Part shown: positions 42,928 through 52,596 of the stretch, one piece after another
Numbering within the stretch: position 1 is the stretch's first letter
How the letters are laid out: each line of letters opens with the position of its first letter
From: Dyella sp. BiH032
GTDB lineage: Bacteria; Pseudomonadota; Gammaproteobacteria; Xanthomonadales; Rhodanobacteraceae
DNA: 64,000 nucleotides
Direction of reading: 5' to 3'
NCBI RefSeq assembly: GCF_031954525.1
Contig: NZ_CP134867.1
Coordinates: 4,526,001 to 4,590,000, forward strand
Program-made: the position numbers and the translations under genes
The notes under the pieces: generated by a model
What the model saw: the letters and a program-made list of their open reading frames with translations, nothing else
Databases searched by the model: none
What the model was told of the DNA's origin: nothing

Positions 42928-45203
42928 GCGCTAGCATGGAACGCTCGCCGGACCGGTTGTACGACCTTCTGCCGGTGGTCTACCGCATGCGCGACGCCGA
43001 GCAGGGTTATCCCCTGCGCGACTTCCTGCGCGTCCTCGCCGCGCAGGCGAACGTGCTGGAGCGCGACATCGACCGGCTGTACGACAACTGGTTCATCGAG
43101 ACCTGCGACGACTGGCTGGTGCCGTACATTGGCGACCTGCTCGGCTACACCCTGCTGCCGGAGGCGGCCACGCTGGGGCGCGACGGCCGCGCGGGCAACC
43201 TGGGCCGCGTGCTCGCCCCGCGCGCGGACGTGGCCAACACCATCGACGCGCGGCGGCGCAAGGGCACCTTGTCGCTGCTGCAGGATCTGGCGCGCGACGC
43301 CGCCGGCTGGCCGGCGCGCCCGGTGGAGTTCTACCGGCTGCTCGGCTGGATGCAGCACCTGGACCATCAGCGCCCCGGGCACGGCGGCACCGCCGACCTG
43401 CGCAGCCCCGAGCGATTGCAGCGCGTGACTTGGTGCAACGGTGCCTTCGACGAGCTGGCGCACAGCGGCGACGTGCGCCGGCTGTCCTCGCATCGCGGAC
43501 GCGGGCGCTTCGGCCTGCCCAACGTGGGCGAGTTCGTGTTCCGGCGCCGCAGCTATCCGGTGACGTGTTCGGGCGCCTACTGCATGGACGTGGGCATGAA
43601 CTGCTTCACCTTCAGCGTGCTGGGCAACGACACGCCGTTGTACGTGCGGCCGCAGGCGGCTGTGGAAGGCTGCGCCATCGCGCCAGAGATCGAACGGCCC
43701 GTGCCGCTGCGGCGCTATCGCTTCGCCGAGCGCGGGCCGCGTGCAGACTACGCCACCGTGTCGCCCGCCTACTACGGCGACGGCCTGAGCGTGCAGCTGT
43801 GGGCGCCGGACTGGCCGAGCAAGGGCGAAGGCTCGCCGATTCCGCCGGAACGGGTGCTGCCGGCGGACCTCTCGGGCTGGGACTATCAGGTGCCGCGCGG
43901 GCGTGTGGCGGTGGATCCCGAATTGGGCCGCATCATGTTCCCCGCCAACCAGCGTCCGAAGCGCGGCGTGTGGGCGACCTACCAGTACGGCTTCCCGGCC
44001 GACCTGGGCGGCGGCGAATACGGGCGCCGCGAGACCGAGCTGGAAAACGCTACGCGCTATACGGTGCACACGGCCCTGCCGGGTAATGACCCGGCACTGG
44101 GCACGCTGCCGCCCGGCCACTTCGCCAGCATCGCCGACGCGCTGGCCGCCTGGGCCGACGCCAAGGCCAGCCTGCCGCTGGAAGGACCGCGCTCGCGCGC
44201 GCTGATCATCGAACTGGCCGAAAGCGGCGTGTACGAGGGCAGCGTCGATCTGGCGCTGGATGCGGGAGAGGCGATCCAGATCCGTGCCGCGGAGCGCACG
44301 CGCCCGGTGATACGCCTGCTCGACGTGCGGGCCAGCCAGCCGGATGCGTTCACCATCCGCGGCGCGCCGGGCAGCCGCGTGCTGCTCGATGGCCTGCTGA
44401 TCGCCGGCCGGGGCGTGGACGTCCAGGGCGCGGACGTCCAGGGCGACGAGGACGGCAGTTCGGTGCGGGCAGACCTGTGCGAACTGGTGGTACGCCATTG
44501 CACGCTGGTACCCGGCCTTTCGCTGCAATGCGATTGCGAACCGAAGCGGCCGGGCGAAGCCAGCATCACGCTCGACGGCTCGCGCGCCGACGTGCGCATC
44601 GAGCACAGCGTCGTCGGCTCGATCGCGGTGATCAGCCCGCCGCGGCGCGGCGAACCGCCGAAGCTGACCCTGTGCGACAGCGTGCTCGACGCCACCGGGA
44701 TGGATGGCCTGGCGCTGGCCGCGCCGGACGAAGCGGTGGCCTACGTCGAGGCGAGCTTCCGTCGCTGCACCGTGATCGGCGAAGTGCTCGCGCACGGCAT
44801 CGCGCTGGCGGAGGACTCGATCTTCGCCGGGCCGGTGCGGGTGCTCAGGCGCCAGCACGGCTGCATGCGCTTCTGCTATGTGCCGGACGGCTCGCGCACG
44901 CCGCGGCGCTTCCATTGCCAGCCGGACCTCGCGCTCGAAGGCATACCCGCCGCCGATACCGCCGCGCGCGACGACGTGCTGCTGCGTGTGCTGCCGCAGT
45001 TCCGCAGCCTGCGCTATCCCTCGCCCGATTACGCGCGCCTGGCCGACGACTGCTGTGCGGAGATCCGCACCGGCGCCTCGGACGCGTCGGCGATGGGGGT
45101 TTATCACGACCTGTACGAGCCGCAGCGCGAGGCGAATCTCGCCGCGCGGCTCGAGGAATACGTGCCGGCCGGCACCGATGCCGGGATTCTCTTTGCAAGC
45201 TAG
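42924..45203 (+). CDS. Tail protein with gpI-like N-terminus and beta-helix C-terminus
   Basis: A 759-residue protein. The first 130 residues match the gpI-like tail family (DRLYDLLPVVYRMRDAEQGY, PLRDFLRVLAAQANVLERDI, WLVPYIGDLLGY). The C-terminal 350 residues have short repeats typical of a right-handed beta-helix (IIELAESGVYEGSVDLALDA, DAFTIRGAPGSRVLLDGLLI, CELVVRHCTLVPG, SVVGSIAVISP). It may combine a baseplate role with a fibre-like or receptor-binding function. A 15-bp tandem duplication near 44417-44446 encodes the repeated VDVQGADVQG. Confidence 0.85.
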   Translation: MSASMERSPDRLYDLLPVVYRMRDAEQGYPLRDFLRVLAAQANVLERDIDRLYDNWFIETCDDWLVPYIGDLLGYTLLPEAATLGRDGRAGNLGRVLAPRADVANTIDARRRKGTLSLLQDLARDAAGWPARPVEFYRLLGWMQHLDHQRPGHGGTADLRSPERLQRVTWCNGAFDELAHSGDVRRLSSHRGRGRFGLPNVGEFVFRRRSYPVTCSGAYCMDVGMNCFTFSVLGNDTPLYVRPQAAVEGCAIAPEIERPVPLRRYRFAERGPRADYATVSPAYYGDGLSVQLWAPDWPSKGEGSPIPPERVLPADLSGWDYQVPRGRVAVDPELGRIMFPANQRPKRGVWATYQYGFPADLGGGEYGRRETELENATRYTVHTALPGNDPALGTLPPGHFASIADALAAWADAKASLPLEGPRSRALIIELAESGVYEGSVDLALDAGEAIQIRAAERTRPVIRLLDVRASQPDAFTIRGAPGSRVLLDGLLIAGRGVDVQGADVQGDEDGSSVRADLCELVVRHCTLVPGLSLQCDCEPKRPGEASITLDGSRADVRIEHSVVGSIAVISPPRRGEPPKLTLCDSVLDATGMDGLALAAPDEAVAYVEASFRRCTVIGEVLAHGIALAEDSIFAGPVRVLRRQHGCMRFCYVPDGSRTPRRFHCQPDLALEGIPAADTAARDDVLLRVLPQFRSLRYPSPDYARLADDCCAEIRTGASDASAMGVYHDLYEPQREANLAARLEEYVPAGTDAGILFAS

Positions 45204-45212
45204 GAGCTCATC

Positions 45213-46841
45213 ATGAAAGGCGATTTCGCACGCGTCACCTTCGATCCGGCCCGGCACTACAGCCAGGTGTTCCAGCAGCAGGGCCGCGTGCTGCTGGAAG
45301 CGGACTGGAACGAACAGGGCCACATCCAGCTGCACCTGTTGCGCGCCCTGGTGAAGGACCTGATCGGCCCATGCTGGGCGCCGGGCACGGGTTTCTCCAT
45401 CGCCGGCACGTCGACCGATGCCAACGACAAGACGACCACGCTGGCGTTGACCGACTGGACGCTGTCGCCGGGGCATTTCTATGCGGACGGCATTCTCTGC
45501 GAGCTGGAACAGAGCTGCACGCTGTCGCAGCAGCCGTACCGTCCCACGCCGGACTACGGCATCGGCGACGGCAAGAGCGGCTTCGAGAATCCGCCGGCGC
45601 AGTACGCGCTGTGGCTGGATGTGTGGGAGCGGCATCTGTGTTCGCTCGAGGCGCCGTCGATCGCGGACGTGGCGCTGGACGGCGTCGACACCGCCTCGCG
45701 CGCGCAGGTAGTGTGGCAGGTGCGCCTGATCGATCCGGCGCGCGCCGACAAGATGCTAGACGACGTGACCGCGGCGCTCAACCTTCGTCTGGACGCGCAC
45801 GCGGGCGACGAGAATGCGATCAAGCAGCAGTTGGCCAAGGTTGCCGCACTGCGCAAGCAGATCGACGGCAGCGATACCAGCGGAAACAACAACGATCCAT
45901 GCACGCTGATCCGCCAGGTGCTGCAGGCCCGCCAGACCTACGCCTGCCCGCGCCTGGTCGCCGGCCTCGGCACGGTGGAAGGCGACGACGACCCGTGCGT
46001 GATCGCCGCCGATGCGCGCTATCGCGGCTGCGAGAACCAGGCCTACCGCGTGGAGATCCACCAGGGCGGGCTGGCGGGCGGCACGGCCGGCGCAACGTTC
46101 AAGTGGTCGCGCGAGAACGGTTCGGTGGTGTTTCCGATCATGGGCTCCGCGGTGCCCACCACCGGGCCCGACGGCAACGGCACGCTGGCGGTGACGCTCG
46201 GCCGCCTGGGCCGCGACGAGCGCCTGGGCCTGGCGGTCGATGACTGGGTGGAACTGGTGGATGACGATTACTCGCTGGCCCAGCGCGCCTTTCCGCTGCT
46301 GCAGGTGGTCGCGGTCGACGTCGCCAATCGGATGGCGACGCTGCGCGTGCCCAAGGGCATCACACCCTACGCAGTGAGCGCCAGTGCGGCGAAGCACCCC
46401 TTGCTGCGGCGCTGGGACCAGGGCGACGGTGCCAATGCGCAAGGCGTGGTGCCGGTGGCGGAGGGCGATGCGATCGCGCTGGAGGATGGCGTGGAGGTGA
46501 CTTTTGACGCGGGCGGCCTCTATGCCACCGGGGACTACTGGATCGTGCCGGCGCGCGTGGCCGGCGGCGGGACCCTGGACTGGCCGCAGGCTTCGGGGGG
46601 GCCTGCCATGGTCCGGGCGCGCGGCTTGCACCACTACGCCGTGCTCGGCGTGGCCGACGACAACGAGGACGGCTACCGCGAGTGCTGCTGCCGGTTCGAA
46701 CCGCTGTGCTCGCTGATCCACACGCGAACCGAGAAGGCGGACGTGGTCGTGGCGAAGACGGACACGCAGGCGACCAAGGCCGTGACGAAGGCTCCCAGGG
46801 TCAGTAAGACCGGCGGCACGAGCAAGACCGGCAAGCCGTGA
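45213..46841 (+). CDS. DUF6519 protein, last gene of the eCIS operon
   Basis: A 542-residue protein with the DUF6519 opening MKGDFARVTFDPARHYSQVF, QQQGRVLLEADWNEQGHIQL, later GGTAGATFKWSRENGSVVFP and a beta-rich C-terminal half. DUF6519 proteins occur at the end of baseplate modules of eCIS. The last 30 residues are Lys/Thr-rich (KTDTQATKAVTKAPRVSKTG), a flexible basic tail. The ATG follows GGAGC, 10 bases past the previous stop. Function unknown; a baseplate-associated or receptor-binding role is possible. Confidence 0.85.
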   Translation: MKGDFARVTFDPARHYSQVFQQQGRVLLEADWNEQGHIQLHLLRALVKDLIGPCWAPGTGFSIAGTSTDANDKTTTLALTDWTLSPGHFYADGILCELEQSCTLSQQPYRPTPDYGIGDGKSGFENPPAQYALWLDVWERHLCSLEAPSIADVALDGVDTASRAQVVWQVRLIDPARADKMLDDVTAALNLRLDAHAGDENAIKQQLAKVAALRKQIDGSDTSGNNNDPCTLIRQVLQARQTYACPRLVAGLGTVEGDDDPCVIAADARYRGCENQAYRVEIHQGGLAGGTAGATFKWSRENGSVVFPIMGSAVPTTGPDGNGTLAVTLGRLGRDERLGLAVDDWVELVDDDYSLAQRAFPLLQVVAVDVANRMATLRVPKGITPYAVSASAAKHPLLRRWDQGDGANAQGVVPVAEGDAIALEDGVEVTFDAGGLYATGDYWIVPARVAGGGTLDWPQASGGPAMVRARGLHHYAVLGVADDNEDGYRECCCRFEPLCSLIHTRTEKADVVVAKTDTQATKAVTKAPRVSKTGGTSKTGKP

Positions 46842-46862
46842 GGCAGCGACGCACCACCTGCG

Positions 46863-49800
46863 TCAGGCCTCGGTGAGCGTCTTCGCCAACGCTTCCAGCC
46901 GGTCCAGGTAGGTTTCCACCTGGGCCCGGAACCGCAGGGACTCGCCCAGCGCGTCGTATTTGCGCTCGGACTTGAGGTCGTGTTCCAGCTTCTCGCCCTG
47001 CGCGGTCAACGGCGTGCTGCCGAACACCTGGAGCCCGCCGAGCAGGCGATGCATCCAGTGCGCCACGTCTGCCGGGCGGCGCTCAGCCACCAGCATGTGG
47101 AGCGTCAGCAGGTCGTTGCGGGTGGTGCGCACGAAGCGCGCGATCAGGGCATGGATGACCTGATCGTCGCCGAAGCTTTCGCGCAAGGTGTTCAGATTGA
47201 TCTCGAAGGCCGGCTCGGCGGCGGCGCTGGCGGCGTTCTCGGACCGGCCCTGCGCGGCGCCGAACAGGTGCTCCAGCTTGGCGCGCAGCTCGGGGATGCG
47301 CACCGGCTTGGGCAGGAAGTCGTCCATGCCGGCGCTGGTGCAGCGCTCCAGCTCGCCGGGCATGGCGTTGGCGGTCATGGCGAGGATGCGCAGGTGCGCG
47401 CCGTCGTGGGTTTCGTGGCGGCGTACCGCGCGGGCCAGCTCATAGCCGTCCATGAGCGGCATGTGGCAGTCGGTGATGAGCAGGTCGTAGGAGCGTCTGT
47501 CCAGGGCGTCCAGCGCCTCTTTGCCATTGGATACCACGTCGCAGCGATAGCCTAGTTTCTCCAGCTGGGCGGCGATCAAGGTCTGGTTGATCGGGTTGTC
47601 CTCCGCCACCAGGACGTGGATGTCGGCCTTGTGCACCCCGGTGCTCAACGGCGCGGCCTCGCCCTCGCCGACGTCCAGGCCGAGCGCGCGCTGGCAGGCA
47701 ATGGCGAAAGTGGACCACTTCAGGGGGTTGTTGGATACCGTGATGCCGGACGCGCTGCTGGAATAGCCGTGCGGATCGGGAATGTCGGTGACCGCGATAC
47801 AGGCCTTCGCCTCGTCGGGCCGGCTGGCGCCGAACTCTTCGTCGACGAAGAGCAGGTCGGGATACGCGTCTTCCACGGTGTTTTCCGCCACCGTCAGGCC
47901 GAGTGCATGGAGATAGCCCCGCAGTGCGTGAGCCGACGTGGCATCGGTCACGGCCACGCGCGCGACGCGCCCCCGCAATGCGTGGTGCGAGAGCTCGCGG
48001 CGGTGGATCGGCAGCGGCAGCTCCACCTGCATGCTCGTGCCGTGGTTGACCCGGCTCTCCAGCGAGATGGTGCCGCCCATCAGCTCCACCAGCCGGCGGC
48101 AGATGTACAGGCCCAGCCCGGTGCCGCCGTAGCGGCGCGTGGTCGAGGATTCCGCCTGGGTGAACGGCCGGAACAGGCGCTCGGCCTGGTCCGGCGACAT
48201 GCCGATGCCGGTATCGACCACGCTGAAGCGGACTCGCTGGACGGTACCGGTGTCCTCCAGCACCTCCACGCGCACGCTCACCGAACCCAGCATGGTGAAC
48301 TTGATGGCGTTGCTCAGCAGATTGAGCAGCACCTGGCGCAGGCGCACGTTTTCGGCGCTCACTTCCGCGGCAAGCCGTTCGTCGAGGTCCACGGTCAATG
48401 CCAGGCCTTTGCCGTGCGCCTGCGCCGCGAGCACGCTCACCGTGCTGTCGACGAGGTCGCGCACGTCCACCGGGACATACTCGATGGCGAGGCGGCCCGC
48501 TTCCATCTTGGAGAAATCCAGCACGTCGTCGAGGATCTGCAGCAGCGCGGTCGCCGATGCTTCGACCGTGCCGAGCAGCTGCCGCTGTTCCTCGCTGAGG
48601 GGCGTATGGCCCAGCAGCTCGAGCATGCCGATCACGCCATTCATCGGCGTGCGGATTTCGTGGCTCATGGTGGCCAGGAACTCGGTCTTGGCCTGGGTGG
48701 CGCTCTCCGCCTGCTCCTTGGCCTTGGCCAGTTGCTCGGCCTGGCGGTGCTGCTCGGTCACGTCCACCCAGTAGCCGGTGAAATGCACCGCGCCGTCGAC
48801 CAGCCGCGGCGTTGCGCTGGTATAGACCCAGCGCATGTCCTCGCGCGAGTCGATGCGCATGACGGACTGCATCGGCGTGAGCGTGCGCGCGGCGCGGTCC
48901 ACTTCGGCCATCAGCGGCAGGCGGTCGGCTTCGACGATGGTGGCCAGCGCGCTGGGTTCGTCGTCGATGAACACCTGCGCGCCGATGCCGAACATCGGCT
49001 CGGGGTTGCCGGCGACCAACATGAAGCGAACGCCTTCCTCGCGCGTATAGCGGAACTTGTAGACCACCGCCGGCAGGTTGCGCGTGATGTCGGTGAGCTG
49101 CTCCTCGGTGCGCCGGCGCTGGCGGGTCTCGCGGCGCAACCGCAGGTAGGCATAGGAAACCGTGCACAGGAATAGCAGCACGATGGCTATCACCGGCAGC
49201 GTCTTGCGCGCGATCTCGCGCCAGGTGCCGCCGTAGGTGTAATGCGAGGCGAGCCAGGTGTTGCGGATGGCCTGCTGCTTGCGCTCCGACATGTTCACCA
49301 GCACGCGGTTCATCAGGGGAACCAGCGGGGCGTATTTCTTAGCCACTCCCATGGCGAGCACGACGTGCTCTTCCGTGGGCGCATTGATCTTGAGACGACC
49401 CTGGAAGCGCTCGCGTATCACGAAATCGGCATTGGCGATGTCGCCGATGAAGGCATTGGCGGTGCCGTCGGCGACCTGGGCAAGACCTTCCTCGGTGCTT
49501 GCGACGGCCACGACGTTGACGCCGCGCATCCGGTCGATGATCGCCTTGATGGATTGCTTGGAGGTATTCGCGGTGACCGTCCAGCCGACCATGTCGCTGG
49601 TGCCGGTGATGGCGCCCGCCTCTGCCCGCGTGACGACCATGACGGGGTAATCCACATAGCCCACCGTGAAGTCCAGCACCTTCGCGTGCTCGGGGCTCAT
49701 CGGCGAAATCGCCGGCAGCAGGTCGACCTTATCCTCGGCCAGCAGCTTGGTGACCTCGTTCCAGTTTCGCGCCGGTACGTAGGTAAGCCGCAGATTGAGT

Positions 49801-50777
49801 GCCCTGGCAACCTCGCGCAGGTAATCGCTGGAGATGCCCGCAGGCTGGCCGTGCCGGTCCAGCAGTGTGTAGGGCGGCGAAGTCGGATCGATGGAGACGC
49901 GCAATGGCGGCAGTTCCCGCAGCCAGGCGCTTTCTTCCTCGCTCAGCGGAACTGCGGAGTCGTCGCCGCGCACGTGGCGCATGTCGCCATTGAGCCAGGG
50001 AGCGCGAAGCCTCGCATGGTCTTCGTTGGTCAACTGCGACATGGCCTTGTTCAGTGCCCCGATCAGTTCCTGGCGATCGTGAGGGGCCGCGAAGCAGAGC
50101 GCCGAAATGGGCAGCGCCACGGGCACGCCAACACGCAAGGTGTTCTGCAGTCCCGCTTGCTCGATGGACAGCCGTGCCGCGTAGGGATCCTCGATATAGG
50201 CTTCGGCGCGGCCGTCCACGACCATCTGCAGGGCGTCGCGCGTGCTCGACGCCAACAGCAGCTTCACACCGGGAATGTATTTGCCGGCGGTCTCCGAAGC
50301 GGCATCGCCGGCGACGCTCACCAATATGGCGTTGCGCAGGCCCGACGCATCCCGCTGCCGCTGGTTGTCGTGGCGGGTCACCAGGGTCGGGAAATCCTCG
50401 AAGTACGAGGCGCTGAAAAGCAGGTAACCCATGCGCTCGGGAGTGGGCGACATGTTCATCAGGAGGTCGACGGCGCCGGACTTGGCCGCGTTGCGCGCCG
50501 AACGCCAATCCGGGTACACACGGTAGGTGACATTGATGCCAAGCATGCGGGTCAGCTTGGCGAGGTAGTCGGGTGCCAGACCCCTGACCTTCCCGCTGGC
50601 CGCGCTTTCGAACGGGGCGAAGCCCTCCTGGTAGGTGCCGACGACGATGGTCGGGTGCGTCTCGATCCAGCGCTGCTCCTCCGGCGTCAGAGACACGTCC
50701 TGGGCCACCACGAGGCGGACCGCGCAGAACATCGTAATCAGAAGGCAGTAGCGCAGCCAGGCCATCGGGACGTCCAT
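46863..50777 (-). CDS. BvgS/EvgS-like hybrid sensor histidine kinase
   Basis: A 1304-residue multistep kinase. Signal peptide 1-25; two periplasmic substrate-binding (Venus flytrap) domains, about 28-265 and 288-510; membrane segment about 526-546; PAS about 565-675; HisKA with [14 protein letters not shown] (His706); ATPase with VVDTGIGM and [14 protein letters not shown] degenerate receiver follows (about 935-1030), then a receiver with Asp1103 in [15 protein letters not shown]. Last is an Hpt domain with His1243 in [14 protein letters not shown], where the usual lysine after HRL is leucine. Convergent with the eCIS operon (gap 21 bases). Its ligand is unknown. Confidence 0.93.
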   Translation of the reverse strand: MDVPMAWLRYCLLITMFCAVRLVVAQDVSLTPEEQRWIETHPTIVVGTYQEGFAPFESAASGKVRGLAPDYLAKLTRMLGINVTYRVYPDWRSARNAAKSGAVDLLMNMSPTPERMGYLLFSASYFEDFPTLVTRHDNQRQRDASGLRNAILVSVAGDAASETAGKYIPGVKLLLASSTRDALQMVVDGRAEAYIEDPYAARLSIEQAGLQNTLRVGVPVALPISALCFAAPHDRQELIGALNKAMSQLTNEDHARLRAPWLNGDMRHVRGDDSAVPLSEEESAWLRELPPLRVSIDPTSPPYTLLDRHGQPAGISSDYLREVARALNLRLTYVPARNWNEVTKLLAEDKVDLLPAISPMSPEHAKVLDFTVGYVDYPVMVVTRAEAGAITGTSDMVGWTVTANTSKQSIKAIIDRMRGVNVVAVASTEEGLAQVADGTANAFIGDIANADFVIRERFQGRLKINAPTEEHVVLAMGVAKKYAPLVPLMNRVLVNMSERKQQAIRNTWLASHYTYGGTWREIARKTLPVIAIVLLFLCTVSYAYLRLRRETRQRRRTEEQLTDITRNLPAVVYKFRYTREEGVRFMLVAGNPEPMFGIGAQVFIDDEPSALATIVEADRLPLMAEVDRAARTLTPMQSVMRIDSREDMRWVYTSATPRLVDGAVHFTGYWVDVTEQHRQAEQLAKAKEQAESATQAKTEFLATMSHEIRTPMNGVIGMLELLGHTPLSEEQRQLLGTVEASATALLQILDDVLDFSKMEAGRLAIEYVPVDVRDLVDSTVSVLAAQAHGKGLALTVDLDERLAAEVSAENVRLRQVLLNLLSNAIKFTMLGSVSVRVEVLEDTGTVQRVRFSVVDTGIGMSPDQAERLFRPFTQAESSTTRRYGGTGLGLYICRRLVELMGGTISLESRVNHGTSMQVELPLPIHRRELSHHALRGRVARVAVTDATSAHALRGYLHALGLTVAENTVEDAYPDLLFVDEEFGASRPDEAKACIAVTDIPDPHGYSSSASGITVSNNPLKWSTFAIACQRALGLDVGEGEAAPLSTGVHKADIHVLVAEDNPINQTLIAAQLEKLGYRCDVVSNGKEALDALDRRSYDLLITDCHMPLMDGYELARAVRRHETHDGAHLRILAMTANAMPGELERCTSAGMDDFLPKPVRIPELRAKLEHLFGAAQGRSENAASAAAEPAFEINLNTLRESFGDDQVIHALIARFVRTTRNDLLTLHMLVAERRPADVAHWMHRLLGGLQVFGSTPLTAQGEKLEHDLKSERKYDALGESLRFRAQVETYLDRLEALAKTLTEA

Positions 50778-50917
50778 TCAAGAGTGGTGACAGGTCGCGC
50801 TCGGCACCTGTCCGTTGCGGTACGGCCACCGTCGCTTCCATGACGGCCGTGGCAGATCCGAGGCCTTTGTCGTGTTCTCTCTACGACGTGGCGATGGGAT
50901 GATGGCGGTTCGGGCGA
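50778..50917. other. Short intergenic spacer upstream of the hybrid kinase
   Basis: 140 bases between the small gene and the kinase start. I see no hairpin or operator in it; it may simply carry the kinase promoter. Confidence 0.4.
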
Positions 50918-51178
50918 TCAGCGCATCGAGGCAGGAGCCGGCCAGGCGTCTTGGTCGCATGCTTCGGCCCACTGCGCCACCCGCCGCGCGTCCCGTTCGG
51001 TCCGCACGGCCACGCGCGTGGCGTAATGCGGTGAGCCTGCTTCGCGTTCGGCCAGGTGGGTGGCGAAAGCCACGGCATCGAATAGCTCCTCGCGATGACC
51101 GATCGGCTGGTTGTTGCGAAGAATGGCCCAACCGCGGTCCGGCCTGCTGGTGACGTGGTAACTCACTAGGGTCGTCAT
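50918..51178 (-). CDS. Small DUF2188-like protein of unknown function
   Basis: An 86-residue protein with strand-strand-helix character: YHVTSRPDRGWAILRNNQPI then LFDAVAFATHLAEREAG, a pattern similar to DUF2188-type proteins. It lies between the response regulator and hybrid kinase on the same strand. Assignment tentative and function unknown. Confidence 0.65.
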   Translation of the reverse strand: MTTLVSYHVTSRPDRGWAILRNNQPIGHREELFDAVAFATHLAEREAGSPHYATRVAVRTERDARRVAQWAEACDQDAWPAPASMR

Positions 51179-51322
51179 GGGATGGCGCTCTCTGTCGTGG
51201 ACTGCGGTAAGTGCAGTTCGTCAAGGGAGCGGCCACCTTAATCAGCCTATTCGTAGCGATAAATCGGAGCAGTCCGAAATATCATCCCTGCCCTCCTTGG
51301 CCTGAGACATTACGCGGCGGTC

Positions 51323-51985
51323 TCAGATGATCCCGTGCTCGCGCGCATAGCTCACCATGTCGCGATCGTGGTTCAGGCCCAGCTTTTTCATCGCCTGCCG
51401 CTTTTGCGTACTCACCGTCTTCACGCTGCGGCTGAGCCGTTCGGCGATCTGCGTCACGGACAACCCGCTCACGTAGAGGCGGAACACCTCCATTTCCCGC
51501 GGCGAAGGCTGGTTGGTGGTTTCGGTTGGCGATTCGCGCTCGCTCTGCTCGAAGCGCTCGCGCAGCGAGGTGCTCATGAAAGGCTTGCGCTGCATGACCG
51601 CCCGCACCGCATGGACCAGTTCGCCCATGGCGGACCGTTTGTCGGCCAGGCCCAGCACGCCCTTGTTCTGCAGCGTCCGCAGCACGCCGACGTTGTTGAC
51701 CATGGTCTGCACGATGACCGGCACCTGCGTGTAGCGCGAAGCCAGCAGGGCGATCAGCGGAAGGCCGTCGCCGTGGCGGTGGCTCGCGGTGGCCTCGCGC
51801 TCGTCGCTGCCCGGCATGGAGAAGTCCGTGATGATCACGTCGCAGGGCTGCCGCTTCAGCAGATCGACCAGCTCGTGGCCATTGCTGGCTTCGCCGACGA
51901 CACGGATGTCTTCCTGGCGCTCCAGCACCGCCTTGACCCCTGCGAGAACGACCGGATGGTCATCCGCAACAATGACTCGAATCAT
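51323..51985 (-). CDS. LuxR/NarL-family response regulator (BvgA/EvgA/RcsB-like)
   Basis: A 220-residue response regulator. Receiver domain 1-125 with phosphoacceptor Asp54 in VIITDFSMPG. C-terminal LuxR HTH 155-218 (PSPREMEVFRLYVSGLSVTQ, IAERLSRSVKTVSTQKRQAM). GAGGAA lies 9 bases before the ATG at 51985; the GTG directly before it is an alternative. The likely phosphodonor is the hybrid kinase 0.5 kb downstream on the same strand, the BvgAS/EvgAS arrangement. Confidence 0.92.
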   Translation of the reverse strand: MIRVIVADDHPVVLAGVKAVLERQEDIRVVGEASNGHELVDLLKRQPCDVIITDFSMPGSDEREATASHRHGDGLPLIALLASRYTQVPVIVQTMVNNVGVLRTLQNKGVLGLADKRSAMGELVHAVRAVMQRKPFMSTSLRERFEQSERESPTETTNQPSPREMEVFRLYVSGLSVTQIAERLSRSVKTVSTQKRQAMKKLGLNHDRDMVSYAREHGII

Positions 51986-52596
51986 CACGCTTTCCTCGTG
52001 ATTTCGGTGGTCCCCGCCCTATGCGCGGCCTTCGTTCCATGGGCATCCGAAAGCCGCAAGCTCCGCTCCGGGAGCCAGGCCATGCTCCGACGCCGTTCCT
52101 GGGCGAAGCTGTCTCTTCCGTAGATAGGATTACTCTTATTCATGTCGCTGCCAAGGTAGGTCGTGCGATGAAATGACGTTTTTTTCACGCGTCACTGCAA
52201 AGTAACTAAACGTTTGGGACTCTTTCCAGCCGGTAGGGAACAGGTAGGCGGCTTTCGGACCCGCAAATAAAAGTTCTCCGATAATGGCCAGAGGCAGAAT
52301 GAGATTTGTCCGAATGAAATTAGGAAGGTGACCAATTGAGATTTTTCTCAATCGCGGGGCATGGAGAGAAGACGACCGGAGATCCTGCCAAGCATTAGTT
52401 CTGGTCAAACGCCAGCCCCCCCCCTGCCACTTTCGGTGTTTTCCCCGTCCTGATGGCATAATGGCCGTTCATGACTGCCCGCTCGGCAGTACTCGTCAGG
52501 CCGCCTTCCGCCACCCACACGAGTCGAGGCGCCGGCTTTCGCCGGCCGGATCGCTGCGCAGTCGCCACTGAATCTTCTTTAGTTCACGGTAATCGC
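51986..52596. other. Intergenic region between the response regulator and fpr
   Basis: About 600 bases without a supported gene. The part from 52120 to 52360 is conspicuously AT-richer than the rest of the window. It holds a perfect palindrome, ATTGAGA-TTTT-TCTCAAT, at 52335-52352 and a -10-like CATAAT at about 52456. Confidence 0.5.
52335..52352. promoter_or_regulatory. Perfect AT-rich palindrome upstream of fpr
   Basis: ATTGAGA and TCTCAAT, 7-bp arms with a TTTT centre, 245 bases before fpr. It could be an operator or a small hairpin; I cannot tell which. Confidence 0.35.

Noticed and set aside
21463..46841. Interpretation of the cluster as a prophage or as a T6SS
   Set aside because: There are no capsid, terminase, portal, integrase or lysis genes, so it is not a prophage. 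There are no TssJLM/TssK genes, so it is not a T6SS. DUF4157 proteins and an Afp15-like ATPase indicate eCIS.
51302..51326. CTGAGAC...GTCTCAG hairpin at the end of the response regulator gene
   Set aside because: It overlaps the stop codon and has no T-tract on the minus strand, so I do not call it a terminator.
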